From an uncultured Brachyspira sp. (lineage in GTDB: Bacteria > Spirochaetota > Brachyspiria > Brachyspirales > Brachyspiraceae), in NCBI RefSeq assembly GCF_949287625.1, contig NZ_CASEGO010000007.1, forward strand, positions 1-49,433: a stretch of 49,433 nt of DNA. The letters are read 5' to 3'. The notes beneath the pieces were generated by a model. That model had not been told where the DNA came from and searched no databases. It worked only from the letters and a program-made list of their open reading frames with translations. Below are positions 40,753-48,902 of the stretch, piece by piece (position 1 is the first letter of the stretch; each line of letters begins with the position of its first letter). Made by a program: the position numbers and the translations under genes.

Positions 40753-41580
40753 TTAATTTATTTTTATTGCTTTTTTATTTGTATACTTCCGCCAGCGTTC
40801 TATAATTATACTGCAGTAATGGGGTTCTATTTCCATGCCGTAACAAATACGGTTTGCGTGTTCGCAGGCTATTAATGTACTGCCAGAGCCTAAAAAACAA
40901 TCATATACAATCATATCTTCAAGTGTACTGTTTAATATAGCATTTTTTATTAATTCAATAGGTTTCATAGTTGGGTGTAAATCATTTTTTAAAGGTTTAG
41001 GAATATCCCATACTGTAGTTTTTATTTTACCATTGCCGTAAAATTTATGTCTATTATACCAACCATATAAAATAGGTTCATGTTTATAATTATAATCGCT
41101 TCTTCCTAATACATGATTATTTTTATTCCATATTATAATTTGTTTTAATAATAAATTAGATTTAATTACAGTATCAATCATTAAATATATATCTATTGAT
41201 TGTGGGCTACAAAAATAAAAACAACTATAATCATTTAATATATATTTAATATTAGTAAAAGCATTATACCAAAGTTCTTTTATTTTATCTATTTCCAAAT
41301 TATCGTTTTTTATATCTGTTTGTATACTATTACCTTTGTCTATAGAATTAAGAAATTGATTTTTACTTGAATAATTTACATTATAAGGCGGATCTGTGAA
41401 TACCATATCCGCTTTATTGCCGTTCATAAGCAAGTCAACATTTTCTTTTACCGTACAGTCCCCGCATAAAAGTCTATGTCTGCCTAACTGCCAAATATCA
41501 CCCTCTTGTACCTCAATTTTTGGTTTCAAGGTATCTATGCTGTCAAGTTCGTCTATATCAAATAATAATGCTTCACTCAT
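40753..41580 (-). CDS. Beta-class DNA methyltransferase (DPPY), ParB-associated type
   Basis: 275 residues. Circularly permuted order: GDIWQLGRHRLLCGDC (27-42), the catalytic DPPYNVNYSSK (63-73), a target region, HPTMKPIELI and a C-terminal SAM loop DCFLGSGST, then GMEIEPHYCSIIIERWRKYT. The GDIWQLG...L.CGD opening is typical of phage methylases often fused to ParB domains; here the ParB part is absent. Adenine or N4-cytosine specificity cannot be told. Overlaps the next methylase by 4 bp. Confidence 0.85.
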   Translation of the reverse strand: MSEALLFDIDELDSIDTLKPKIEVQEGDIWQLGRHRLLCGDCTVKENVDLLMNGNKADMVFTDPPYNVNYSSKNQFLNSIDKGNSIQTDIKNDNLEIDKIKELWYNAFTNIKYILNDYSCFYFCSPQSIDIYLMIDTVIKSNLLLKQIIIWNKNNHVLGRSDYNYKHEPILYGWYNRHKFYGNGKIKTTVWDIPKPLKNDLHPTMKPIELIKNAILNSTLEDMIVYDCFLGSGSTLIACEHANRICYGMEIEPHYCSIIIERWRKYTNKKAIKIN

Positions 41581-42269
41581 AAAGCCAATACTCCTTGACT
41601 TGATACAGTTTTTATTCTTTTTACAGCTAAATCGAATATTTCTTTATCTTTTTCCACTCCGATAAAGTTTCTATTCATATCTACACAAGCCTCGCCTAAA
41701 GATGCCGAACCCATAAAAATATCAAGCACAGTATCATTCTCATAACTTCCGTATTCTATTAATTTTCTCAAAAGGATAACGGGCTTCTCGGTCGGGTGTC
41801 CCCATTCTCTTTTAGAAAGGTACTTAAATATTCTGCTTTTATACTGTCCGCCAAAATGAGAGCCGCTTTCTCTAATGTGAACGATAAACTCAACGTTATG
41901 TAAATAAGTCTCTCCAAATGGTCTGCCCCCTTTCTCCCATACAAGAACATTTACTTGATACTTTTTATTTTTCTTTCCCCAGCCGATTATTTCAGATAAA
42001 AGCAAATCATTACAAAAACAAAATATATTTATTTTTTCCTGTTTCTTTTTTATCAAATTAAAAACTATATCAACATCAAAGCCCATAGAGATATTTTTAA
42101 TGAAGTCTATATTTTTTTGACTTTCATCAAATCCTGCATTACCTTTACTATAATCATTATAAAAATAAGGCGGATCGGTAATCACAACATCAGCCTTGCC
42201 GTCGAAGTTTTTAAGGAAATCAATACAGTCGCCATGAATTAATTTGCAGTTATTTATCTCAATACTCAT
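41577..42269 (-). CDS. Beta-class DNA methyltransferase (DPPYF)
   Basis: 230 residues. LIHGDCIDFLKNF, catalytic TDPPYFYND (31-39), HPTEKPVILLRKLIEY and SAM loop LDIFMGSASLG, then RNFIGVEKDKEIFDLAVKRI. All motifs of a small beta-class methylase are present. It likely modifies a different sequence from its neighbour because the region between DPPY and HPTEKP is unrelated. Single-base overlap with the upstream winged-helix gene. Confidence 0.85.
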   Translation of the reverse strand: MSIEINNCKLIHGDCIDFLKNFDGKADVVITDPPYFYNDYSKGNAGFDESQKNIDFIKNISMGFDVDIVFNLIKKKQEKINIFCFCNDLLLSEIIGWGKKNKKYQVNVLVWEKGGRPFGETYLHNVEFIVHIRESGSHFGGQYKSRIFKYLSKREWGHPTEKPVILLRKLIEYGSYENDTVLDIFMGSASLGEACVDMNRNFIGVEKDKEIFDLAVKRIKTVSSQGVLAL

Positions 42270-42550
42270 TAAAATAATCTCCCTTGTAAATCGCCATTTA
42301 TAGCCACGGTGTAATTAGTAACTCCGCTTATTTTGTCTTTTCTTTTGCCCGTTTCTATCAGTATTCCGAACTTAAGCATATTGTTTACTCTAGCAGATAC
42401 TGTAGACTTTTCCATTTTTAAGTGTTCTGCTATTTCTCCTCTTGTTGCTTCTTTAAGTTCAATTAAGGCATTGTATACTCTTGCCTCCTGCTTATTCATA
42501 AATTTTGAAACATGTTCGTGATAACAATTAGTCGATGTCTGTCTAGCCAT
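42269..42550 (-). CDS. Winged-helix (MarR-like) DNA-binding protein
   Basis: 93 residues. Helix-turn-helix with wing: KQEARVYNALIELKEATRGE then IAEHLKMEKSTVSARVNNML (recognition helix) and GILIETGKRKDKISGVTNY (wing). Probably a transcription regulator of early genes or of the adjacent methylases. It shares single-base overlaps with both neighbours. Confidence 0.72.
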   Translation of the reverse strand: MARQTSTNCYHEHVSKFMNKQEARVYNALIELKEATRGEIAEHLKMEKSTVSARVNNMLKFGILIETGKRKDKISGVTNYTVAINGDLQGRLF

Positions 42551-43194
42551 TAGAATGCTCCTAGTTTAAGTAATTCTTGTACTCTTTTGTTCGCTTCAAG
42601 GTTCGCTTTTATTTCCGCTTCCCAATCTGCCTCACCGATACTGTTTTTTTCTAAAATACTTGTTATATCAGTTCCATTCAGATTTGTTTTTATATCGTTT
42701 ATAACGTCATCTTCAGTTTTATCCTCAAAAGTTCGAGGGTCATATAAAGCAGGATATAAAAAGTTATAATACTTACCGCTTCTTGCATTGATTTTTAATA
42801 ATTCTTTCAAGTCATCTATCCAATCAAAATAAAAACTGGTAAACTTATAGCATTCATTTTTTTTCAAATCTTTTTGGATTGTGTCGTTTACGATTGTGAA
42901 AGCATAATACATTTTGTATTTACGTTTTGTGTCAGCTAAATACAACTGTAGTCTTTCAGTGAAAGGGGCATAAAAGTCAAGCCCTTCCTGCAGTCCTTTG
43001 GCACATTTTTTCACATCGTGATTATACCAGCCGTCGTAATTTTTAAGCATGACAGCTATTTTTAAGCAGTCAAAATAATTAATAAAATCTCTTTTTGTCT
43101 GAAGCACAAATCGATTAAGCTCGTTAGCCCATTTGTGCTTTTGTCCGCCGTAATCTATCTTTTGTTTTTGTTGATTGTTATTTTCTCCAGCCAT
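42550..43194 (-). CDS. Early protein, unknown
   Basis: 214 residues, mostly helical with many aromatics (KRDFINYFDCLKIAVMLKNY, then GLDFYAPFTERLQLYLADTK). No catalytic motif. Located between the replication-initiator-like protein and the winged-helix gene, so a replication accessory role is possible but unproven. Confidence 0.5.
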   Translation of the reverse strand: MAGENNNQQKQKIDYGGQKHKWANELNRFVLQTKRDFINYFDCLKIAVMLKNYDGWYNHDVKKCAKGLQEGLDFYAPFTERLQLYLADTKRKYKMYYAFTIVNDTIQKDLKKNECYKFTSFYFDWIDDLKELLKINARSGKYYNFLYPALYDPRTFEDKTEDDVINDIKTNLNGTDITSILEKNSIGEADWEAEIKANLEANKRVQELLKLGAF

Positions 43195-43213
43195 GAACTA
43201 CCCCCATAGTTTT

Positions 43214-44053
43214 TTAGCCTTTATAAAAATCCATGCGTATATCCGACGCTTCCCCTTCGTTTTCTCGCTTCGATTTTAATTTACCGTACTCCGTTAGATA
43301 AATATTCAAAAAACTAACAAAGTCTTTTTTTCTGAACCGTACATCGCTTTTATAAGCATCATCAACAGCAAAAACTATAGCCCACCCGCAATTATTAAGC
43401 CGTCTTTCAAAGTTCCGTTCTAGGTTCTCAAGCTCATAATATTTTAAGACTTGTCTCAATCCGCTTACAGCCTGCCCTGACATTTTGATAACCCAATTTA
43501 AAACACATGCCTTGAAAGTCTCTAAATCCCAATCTCCATAGCTGGCTATCGAGTTTATATTTTCAAAATCAAGTTTTAAGTGTGGGGAGGGCTGATGGGA
43601 CTGTAATTTGTTTTGCATTCCCACCTCACTTGTATTGTTATTTGTAATATTATATGTATTATTCTGTGTGCAATTTTTTTCACCCGTCCCCTGAAAATTT
43701 TTTCGCCCGTCGGGTGCAATTTTTTTCACCCGCGTATCAAAATTGTAATCTTCATAATCGTATTGTTCTTCAAGCTCTACTTGTTTATGCTGTATGTAGA
43801 TATGTCTTACTTGATTTTTTTTAGTGAGGACTATTTTTATATATCCTGCTTCCTGAAGCTCTTTCAAATAGTTTTGTATAGTTCTAACAGATACAGCATA
43901 ACGCTCTGAAAAATATTCGTTTTTAGCCCAGCAAAAACCTTTTTCATTACATAACGCAGTTATATCTGCATACAAAAGTTTTGAGTTTGGATTAATATTT
44001 TTATCTTGTAAAATGTAGCTAGGGATAACAGCGTAATAACTTCTATTATTCAT
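43214..44053 (-). CDS. Replisome-organiser-type winged-helix protein
   Basis: 279 residues from the ATG at 44053 (AAAGG upstream; the frame's earlier start would be TTG). Residues 1-80 form a helix_turn_helix_36-type domain: IPSYILQDKNINPNSKLLYA, AKNEYFSERYAVSVRTIQNY, LKELQEAGYIKI, as in phage replisome organisers. An Asn/Thr-rich linker follows with VKKIAPDGRKNFQGTGEKNC. The C-terminal 110 residues are helical. Likely binds the phage origin, which in such phages is often inside this gene; the AT- and repeat-rich linker DNA at 43590-43730 is the candidate. Confidence 0.65.
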   Translation of the reverse strand: MNNRSYYAVIPSYILQDKNINPNSKLLYADITALCNEKGFCWAKNEYFSERYAVSVRTIQNYLKELQEAGYIKIVLTKKNQVRHIYIQHKQVELEEQYDYEDYNFDTRVKKIAPDGRKNFQGTGEKNCTQNNTYNITNNNTSEVGMQNKLQSHQPSPHLKLDFENINSIASYGDWDLETFKACVLNWVIKMSGQAVSGLRQVLKYYELENLERNFERRLNNCGWAIVFAVDDAYKSDVRFRKKDFVSFLNIYLTEYGKLKSKRENEGEASDIRMDFYKG

Positions 44054-44055
44054 AT

Positions 44056-44490
44056 TCAAGCCTTTCTCCTTTTTACTTCTCTCATATTCCCGTCTTCATC
44101 TACTATAGTTATACTGTCTACTGCATCATTCTCATTAAGAGTTTTGCCGACTGCCTTATCTAAAGCATCAAAAAGTGTAGGCTCTTCATCTAATAGTTCG
44201 TACTCTTTTATAAATTTTTTATTTGAAACTGCTTTAACTTTGTATATGACTACAAGTTCGCCTCTGTCATCTGTTATGCCCTCACATAACAGCCAATAGT
44301 CTGTAGGCACGTTTACTGCTTTAATATTATTTTTGTCATATTCTCCAGTTTTGATAAAAAGCGTTTCTTGTCCGTCAATTTCTCCGTAATAAGCTCCTTG
44401 AAGTTCTAAAACTTTGTCTATTCTTGTGCTATAAAGTTCATCATAGTGATATGCGTATAAAACGCTTTGTCTTTTTTTTACTCTTGTCAT
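44056..44490 (-). CDS. Early protein, unknown
   Basis: 144 residues, beta-rich start (SVLYAYHYDELYSTRIDKVL) and an acidic C-terminus ending DEDGNMREVKRRKA. It lies two bases before the replisome-organiser gene, so the two are translated together. No known family. Confidence 0.48.
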   Translation of the reverse strand: MTRVKKRQSVLYAYHYDELYSTRIDKVLELQGAYYGEIDGQETLFIKTGEYDKNNIKAVNVPTDYWLLCEGITDDRGELVVIYKVKAVSNKKFIKEYELLDEEPTLFDALDKAVGKTLNENDAVDSITIVDEDGNMREVKRRKA

Positions 44491-44514
44491 TAGACTGCCC
44501 TCCGTTTATTTTTT

Positions 44515-44769
44515 TTATAAATGTTTTAAGACTGTATAAGCTCTTGTTTTGCCTTGCCCAAAGTTTTGTATTCTTATGTATCCCGCATCTTCAAGCTCCT
44601 CTAAAGCATCACATGTATTTTTTCTATTTTTATGTATCATCTTTACAAGGTCGCTTATCGTAACAAACGTCTTTTTATATCCGTATAATTTATGCATATC
44701 TTGATACACTCTTTTAGCTTCATTGCTTAATTCTGTATCTTCTAATACTGCTTTTAAATTTTTATCCAT
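44515..44769 (-). CDS. Small winged-helix DNA-binding protein
   Basis: 84 residues. EAKRVYQDMHKLYGYKKTFV, ISDLVKMIHKNRKNTCDALE and LEDAGYIRIQNFGQGKTRAY form a compact winged helix resembling the N-terminal half of the 43214 protein (both have E-D/E-AGYIRI/KI). Could be a partial duplication of it or a small regulator. Confidence 0.65.
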   Translation of the reverse strand: MDKNLKAVLEDTELSNEAKRVYQDMHKLYGYKKTFVTISDLVKMIHKNRKNTCDALEELEDAGYIRIQNFGQGKTRAYTVLKHL

Positions 44770-44859
44770 TTTTTCATTCCTTTTTTATTTATCAGCAGGA
44801 GTTTTACCTCCCGCCGACAAAATAATATTTTTTATAAAGAGTAAGTGTATATAAATGTA

Positions 44860-46125
44860 TCAGATCTCTAAAATAAATCCGTCTTTCTCATCATCTATTT
44901 GATGCGGTGTTTTATTTCTCTTTTCCTGTTCTTTAATCATATTGTCCCAATCATCATCATTAGCAGATGAAAAAGGATCGTCATCTTCCGATACTGTAAC
45001 AGCTTGAGTTTGACTGTTTGTTTGATTATTTCTTCTTTCTAAAAGAATTTGTTCTATATATGCCGAATATTCCTCTGCATAGCCTATGAGTTTTCCGCTC
45101 TTATAATCTCTGTAATATTTTTCTAGTTTTTCAGTAGACATTTCTGTCCATTTACAGCCTTTCGATATTCCTGTCGGACATATTTCTAGCTTTAATGACT
45201 TGTCTATTTGAGTTTCATTTTTAGGGTTATCTAATACACCTTCAGCTATTTTCTTTTTTGTGTATTTCGCATTTAATCTGTATAATCTTTCATCTTCATT
45301 AAATGCTTTAGCAAGAGTATATTTTTGATATACTTCTCTCGCCAATATTTTTTTCTTATTCCCTTTTAAGTCTTCTATAGTAAAATAATGAATTACATTA
45401 TCATTTTCTTTAATATATTCATCTTCTAATATTTTACCGAATATCTGTCTATCTTTATACTCAAATGTTATTTCATCTCCAGCACATGCATTACCTTTCA
45501 CATCATTTACATATTCTTTTATATAATCTGCATTTTCTATTTTATGTTCGTAAACATCTTTATAAGCATTGTATGTGCTGTCATCTGCTTGAGTATCTAT
45601 TACATTGTGATTAAATCCTTTATCGAAGTCTTGTACTTCATCTACTAAATAAAGCCCGTCAAGACAAGCAGGGTATAAAGCTCTTATGCCCTCTGCTATA
45701 CATCTTGCCGCAAGCATCTGTCTTGGATATTTTCTCCAATTATCTTTACCCGATAATCCTACCTGCTTTGCTGTTTCCATTGTCCATGACACCTCAAGTT
45801 CTCCAGCTTGAGGGTGTGAGAATAATATTTTACATTCGTTGTCGTCTCTTTTTAGATACTTAATCTTACCGCCTGCATTTTGAAATCTAACTAAAACGGC
45901 TTGAGATTTTAAGGCTGGTCTGCCTTGTATGATTGAATATTCCATACTGGCTTGTACGGGATTTTTACCCTCCGCCTGAGCTATCATAAAAAGAGTAAAA
46001 ACTTCTGCAGGGTTTTTAGTACCTAAAAAATTACTGCTTGCAACCAGCTTTGACATTTTATCTAATTCATCAAAACTGTATTGACTTACTTTATTGTTTA
46101 CATTTGTACTTAATTGATTATTCAT
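44860..46125 (-). CDS. RecT-like single-strand annealing protein
   Basis: 421 residues. Residues 20-170 fit the RecT family: FTLFMIAQAEGKNPVQASME, then YSIIQGRPALKSQAVLVRFQ (matching the G.p.l....y.I.GkP.l....m.a pattern), WTMETAKQVGLSGKDNWRKY, PRQMLAARCIAEGIRALYPA and LYLVDEV. Residues 180-421 are an unrelated extension with a Cys-containing GITKGCKW-like stretch and an acidic end. It pairs with Gp157 upstream, a known combination. No classic RecE/YqaJ exonuclease is visible; VRR-NUC may serve. Confidence 0.68.
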   Translation of the reverse strand: MNNQLSTNVNNKVSQYSFDELDKMSKLVASSNFLGTKNPAEVFTLFMIAQAEGKNPVQASMEYSIIQGRPALKSQAVLVRFQNAGGKIKYLKRDDNECKILFSHPQAGELEVSWTMETAKQVGLSGKDNWRKYPRQMLAARCIAEGIRALYPACLDGLYLVDEVQDFDKGFNHNVIDTQADDSTYNAYKDVYEHKIENADYIKEYVNDVKGNACAGDEITFEYKDRQIFGKILEDEYIKENDNVIHYFTIEDLKGNKKKILAREVYQKYTLAKAFNEDERLYRLNAKYTKKKIAEGVLDNPKNETQIDKSLKLEICPTGISKGCKWTEMSTEKLEKYYRDYKSGKLIGYAEEYSAYIEQILLERRNNQTNSQTQAVTVSEDDDPFSSANDDDWDNMIKEQEKRNKTPHQIDDEKDGFILEI

Positions 46126-46289
46126 TATCTTTCCTCACTTTCTAAAATGTCATAGTCGGGCTGACTGTCTTTTGTTTTCTTTTTATTTCTAAAAATGATT
46201 ATTTTTATTTTCCTGCCGTCTATCTCAATATTACCTTTCATAAACTTTTTTTCTTTATTAAGCCATAAAGCTACGATTTTATTACTCAT
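46125..46289 (-). CDS. 54-residue peptide upstream of RecT-like gene
   Basis: ATG at 46289 with GAGGAG upstream; the stop overlaps the RecT-like ATG by one base (TAATG). Begins MSNKIVALWLNKEKKFMKGN; IEIDGRKIKIIIFRNKKK and the final QPDYDILESEER resemble the DUF736-like short beta proteins that often accompany phage recombinases. Good translational coupling. Confidence 0.58.
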   Translation of the reverse strand: MSNKIVALWLNKEKKFMKGNIEIDGRKIKIIIFRNKKKTKDSQPDYDILESEER

Positions 46290-46462
46290 TTTTTTATCTC
46301 CTCAATTATTTTTTCTGCACAGCTATAATGCACTTCATAAGTGCCGTAACAGCCGTTTATTTTTAGATACATAACTCTAAAATTGTTATGTATCTCTTCC
46401 CCGCAAACTGCACATGTGAGTTTATTTTTTTTCTTAAACATATTTTTTATAAAGTTAATCAT
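46286..46462 (-). CDS. 58-residue zinc-finger peptide
   Basis: ATG at 46462 after GGGGGG. CAVCGEEIHNNFRVMYLKIN and HYSCAEKIIEEIKK contain Cys, Cys, His and Cys suited to one zinc site. Overlaps the following peptide gene by 4 bp (ATGA). Part of the chain of tiny metal-binding proteins of this early operon. Confidence 0.58.
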   Translation of the reverse strand: MINFIKNMFKKKNKLTCAVCGEEIHNNFRVMYLKINGCYGTYEVHYSCAEKIIEEIKK

Positions 46463-46480
46463 ACTACCCCCCTAGTATCA

Positions 46481-46579
46481 TTATTCTATTTTATCTGTGT
46501 CTATTCCAGTAATCTCTTCAAACATTTCTTTATTGAACTCTTCCAAGCTCATCAAATATTTGATAGCTTGGATAGGCAT
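46481..46579 (-). CDS. 32-residue peptide, doubtful
   Basis: ATG at 46579, 7 bp after the repeat-protein stop, with GGCAGG close upstream. Begins MPIQAIKYLMSLEEFNKEMF; amphipathic helix, acidic end. It fills an otherwise empty 120-bp gap, which is the main reason to keep it. Confidence 0.35.
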   Translation of the reverse strand: MPIQAIKYLMSLEEFNKEMFEEITGIDTDKIE

Positions 46580-46585
46580 ACCTGC

Positions 46586-47749
46586 CTAAGCCTCTTTTTT
46601 TTGTATTTCTTCTGCTGCTTGGATTGGGGTCAATTCCCACTTACCTCCAAATTTTAAATAAAGATCTCTTAAATTATTGAAAGTAGGTTGCCAGCCGTTT
46701 AGATAAGAATAAAGTTCATCTTTTACATCATAAAAACGATGTTTTGGAACTTCTATGCCAAATAAAGAGTAAGTTTCTTTTTTATTAGCTAAAAATAAGG
46801 CGTCTGATACGCCAAAGCTATTTAATATACCGAAGGAGTTATTAATTCCATCAGAGCAGCTAACTCCATTAGAGTGGCTAACTCCATCAGAGTGGCTAAT
46901 CCCACTAGAGAGGCTAACTCCATCAGAGTGGCTAATCCCATCAGAACGGCTAATTCCATTAGAGTTATTAATCCCATCAGAACGGCTAATTCCATTAGAG
47001 TTATTAATCCCATCAGAGAGGCTAACTCCATCAGAGTGGCTAATCCCACTAGAGAGGCTAACTCCATCAGAGTGGCTAATCCCATCAGAACGGCTAATTC
47101 CATTAGAGTTATTAATTCCATTAGAGCAGCTAACTCCATCAGAGTGGCTAACTCCATCAGAGTGGCTAATCCCACTAGAGAGGCTAACTCCATCAGAGTG
47201 GCTAATCCCATTAGAACGGCTAACTCCATTAGAGTTATTAATTCCATCAGAGTGGCTAACTCTATTAGAGTTATTAATTCCATAAGAGCAGCTAACTCCA
47301 TTAGAGTGGCTAATCCCATCAGAACGGCTAATTCCATTAGAGTTATTAATCCCATCAGAGAGGCTAACTCCATCAGAGTGGCTAATCCCACTAGAGCAGC
47401 TAACTCCATCAGAAGTGTATATTTTTAATATTCCGATAATTTCGTCAAAGCTAATTTCTTCTAATATTTTTAGTTTATTTGTACATGATTTTTCTTTATC
47501 TTCATCATCTACAACATCGCCTAATATTTCCACTCTATGTACTTTTACCCACTGCACAAGCGGATAAAACTTGAATACATTTATTAATTCTTTACAAAAA
47601 TGAAGCCCATTCTCGCAAAGTGATAATTTGCCTTCTATTTCATAAACTTTTCCTTCTTCGTATCTAAATTTTTCATCACGAGCATCAGGCTGACAATATA
47701 AGCCGTCAGCATCTTTATTAAATGCTTTATATCCTATTATTTTTTCCAT
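46586..47749 (-). CDS. Hexapeptide-repeat protein with DUF7666-like N-terminal domain
   Basis: 387 residues. Residues 1-110 form a domain with GYKAFNKDADGLYCQPDARD, YEEGKVYEIEGKLSLCENGL and FCKELINVFKFYPL, the pattern of phage proteins known as DUF7666. Residues 117-314 are about 33 tandem hexapeptides of consensus (S/N)x-S-(D/N/S)-G-(I/V), for example SHSDGV, NNSNGI, SRSDGI. A final 73-residue domain follows (YSLFGIEVPKHRFYDVKDEL). The repeats should stack as a beta-solenoid with Ile/Val inside. Repeat number may vary between strains. The role is unknown; AAGGGGG precedes the ATG. Confidence 0.72.
   Translation of the reverse strand: MEKIIGYKAFNKDADGLYCQPDARDEKFRYEEGKVYEIEGKLSLCENGLHFCKELINVFKFYPLVQWVKVHRVEILGDVVDDEDKEKSCTNKLKILEEISFDEIIGILKIYTSDGVSCSSGISHSDGVSLSDGINNSNGISRSDGISHSNGVSCSYGINNSNRVSHSDGINNSNGVSRSNGISHSDGVSLSSGISHSDGVSHSDGVSCSNGINNSNGISRSDGISHSDGVSLSSGISHSDGVSLSDGINNSNGISRSDGINNSNGISRSDGISHSDGVSLSSGISHSDGVSHSNGVSCSDGINNSFGILNSFGVSDALFLANKKETYSLFGIEVPKHRFYDVKDELYSYLNGWQPTFNNLRDLYLKFGGKWELTPIQAAEEIQKKEA
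46808..47401. repeat. 18-bp tandem array coding for hexapeptide repeats
   Basis: About 33 units of 18 bp, such as GCTAACTCCATCAGAGTG and variants (CGGCTAATTCCATTAGAG). Units differ at a few positions in a mosaic order (L/H/R/C codons, NN units), which suggests duplication and reshuffling of blocks of several units. Because no unit holds a stop in several frames, two further long frames appear here; they are by-products. Confidence 0.85.
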
Positions 47750-47771
47750 TTTCTTACCCCCTTAAAAAATA

Positions 47772-47942
47772 TTATCTGCTTCTATATATGTCATCGCTGT
47801 ACATATCATATGCACAGTCTGCACATAATTGTCTGCCTTTGTAACTAGATACTTCCCAATCTGAACCGCATACAGAACATCTTTCTGTACACTCTTCTTC
47901 TTCATAATACTCAATGTTTCTTTCTTTAAACTCTTTATTCAT
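47772..47942 (-). CDS. 56-residue zinc-ribbon peptide
   Basis: ATG at 47942 overlapping the preceding stop. Two CxxC pairs (RCSVCGSD and LCADCAYD) separated by about 18 residues with Trp between, an acidic N-terminus (EYYEEEECTE) and a short polar end. Third of the small zinc proteins of this operon. Confidence 0.6.
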   Translation of the reverse strand: MNKEFKERNIEYYEEEECTERCSVCGSDWEVSSYKGRQLCADCAYDMYSDDIYRSR

Positions 47943-48123
47943 TTTCTGTTTCCTCATTTATACTACTCAATTTGTAATATATAGTGTTTTCTATAAGTTC
48001 TTGTAATAAATTCTCCTCTTTATGCGTAATGCCATATCCTCTGCATTCTTTTAAATATTTTTTATCTTTCAATACTTCAGTTAAAACTTCTTGTACTTTA
48101 GAAAAATACTCAACTTTATTCAT
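47935..48123 (-). CDS. 62-residue helical protein, unknown
   Basis: ATG at 48123, 8-bp overlap with the Gp157 gene end, and the stop overlaps the next ATG. Helical, charged (KVEYFSKVQEVLTEVLKDKK). No family recognised. Confidence 0.5.
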   Translation of the reverse strand: MNKVEYFSKVQEVLTEVLKDKKYLKECRGYGITHKEENLLQELIENTIYYKLSSINEETENE

Positions 48124-48733
48124 TTTCTACCTCCTCATTTTTTACCTTTCCGCCGAGTATTACTAAATTATGAACCAACTCCGCACCTTCTACTTTTTTA
48201 CCGTTTTCCAATGCCTCTTTTATTTTTTTTCTATCAATTTCTAATATTACTATTTCTTTTTGATACTCATCTTTTATCAAATTCTTATCTGTAATATTTA
48301 CTGTTGCTGTGCTGTTTACTCTTACATTGAAAGCACCTAATCTTTGACTTGAATAATCATTGAATAGATTTATGATTTTGCCTGTTTCAATTATGTTTGA
48401 TTTTAAGAAATTAATTGATTTCTCTATATTTTTTATTCTCTTGTCTGCTTCTCTTTTTATTTCTCTGTTCATCTCAATTTCATTATTTAATCTCTGTACT
48501 GTGTATGCCAGCTTTGACAAGTATTCTTTTACTTCTGCCTCATTTTCTTTTAGATTTGCAGACAATTCTTTTATTTTCTCTGCTAACAGTGCTTTATACT
48601 CGTTGTACTCTTCTAACTTTTCAACATCATCTTGTACAGATATGAAATAATTGAGTTTCTCAAGCATATCTTCAAGTTCTTTTATCTTATGCTTGCTGCT
48701 TATAGTATTTTCTATTACCTCTTTATTTCCCAT
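48116..48733 (-). CDS. Siphovirus Gp157-like protein
   Basis: 205 residues, first gene of the early operon. Long coiled coil (residues 10-110, with NNEIEMNREIKREADKRIKN), then a C-terminal strand-helix part with RLGAFNVRVNSTATVNI, IDRKKIKEALENGKKVEGAE. This matches the Gp157 family, where the coiled coil is followed by a d.....K..lk.G..v.ga.l pattern. The family commonly lies beside RecT/Erf recombinases. AAGGAG lies 8 bp before the ATG. The molecular role is not established. Confidence 0.75.
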   Translation of the reverse strand: MGNKEVIENTISSKHKIKELEDMLEKLNYFISVQDDVEKLEEYNEYKALLAEKIKELSANLKENEAEVKEYLSKLAYTVQRLNNEIEMNREIKREADKRIKNIEKSINFLKSNIIETGKIINLFNDYSSQRLGAFNVRVNSTATVNITDKNLIKDEYQKEIVILEIDRKKIKEALENGKKVEGAELVHNLVILGGKVKNEEVENE

Positions 48734-48800
48734 TTTTTACTCCTTTAAAATTATTTATATATTTTTTGCTTTCCCTATAGGGTGCTTTACCTTGCTTAGA

Positions 48801-48846
48801 AAATAAAAAAGACAGACTACTAACTGTTTTTGTTAATAATCTGTCT
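48801..48846 (-). terminator. Terminator-like hairpin in the early leader
   Basis: On the minus strand AGACAGATTATTAAC pairs with GTTAGTAGTCTGTCT (13 of 15 pairs) around a short loop, directly followed by TTTTTATTTTC. It lies about 70 bp upstream of the first early gene and about 20 bp after a candidate -10 box. No gene in the window would end here, so attenuation is a fair reading; otherwise it ends a gene outside the window. Confidence 0.65.
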
Positions 48847-48867
48847 ATGAAAAATATAGGTTTATGG

Positions 48868-48873
48868 ATTATA
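48868..48873 (-). promoter_or_regulatory. Candidate early promoter -10 box
   Basis: TATAAT on the minus strand, about 135 bp before the Gp157 ATG. No good -35 box (AAAATC at 17 bp), but two TGATTTTAGTACA repeats lie 30-76 bp upstream, as for an activator-dependent promoter. Confidence 0.35.
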
Positions 48874-48902
48874 AAATATTTATATGTATTGATTTTTCTA
48901 TA

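Noticed and set aside
46808..47401. CRISPR-like appearance of the tandem 18-bp units
   Set aside because: Units are contiguous with no spacers, and they encode an in-frame hexapeptide repeat.
46822..47428. Two further long open frames over the repeat array (one on each strand)
   Set aside because: They arise because the 18-bp units lack stops in several frames. Neither has a ribosome-binding site, and the real frame continues into non-repeat domains on both sides.
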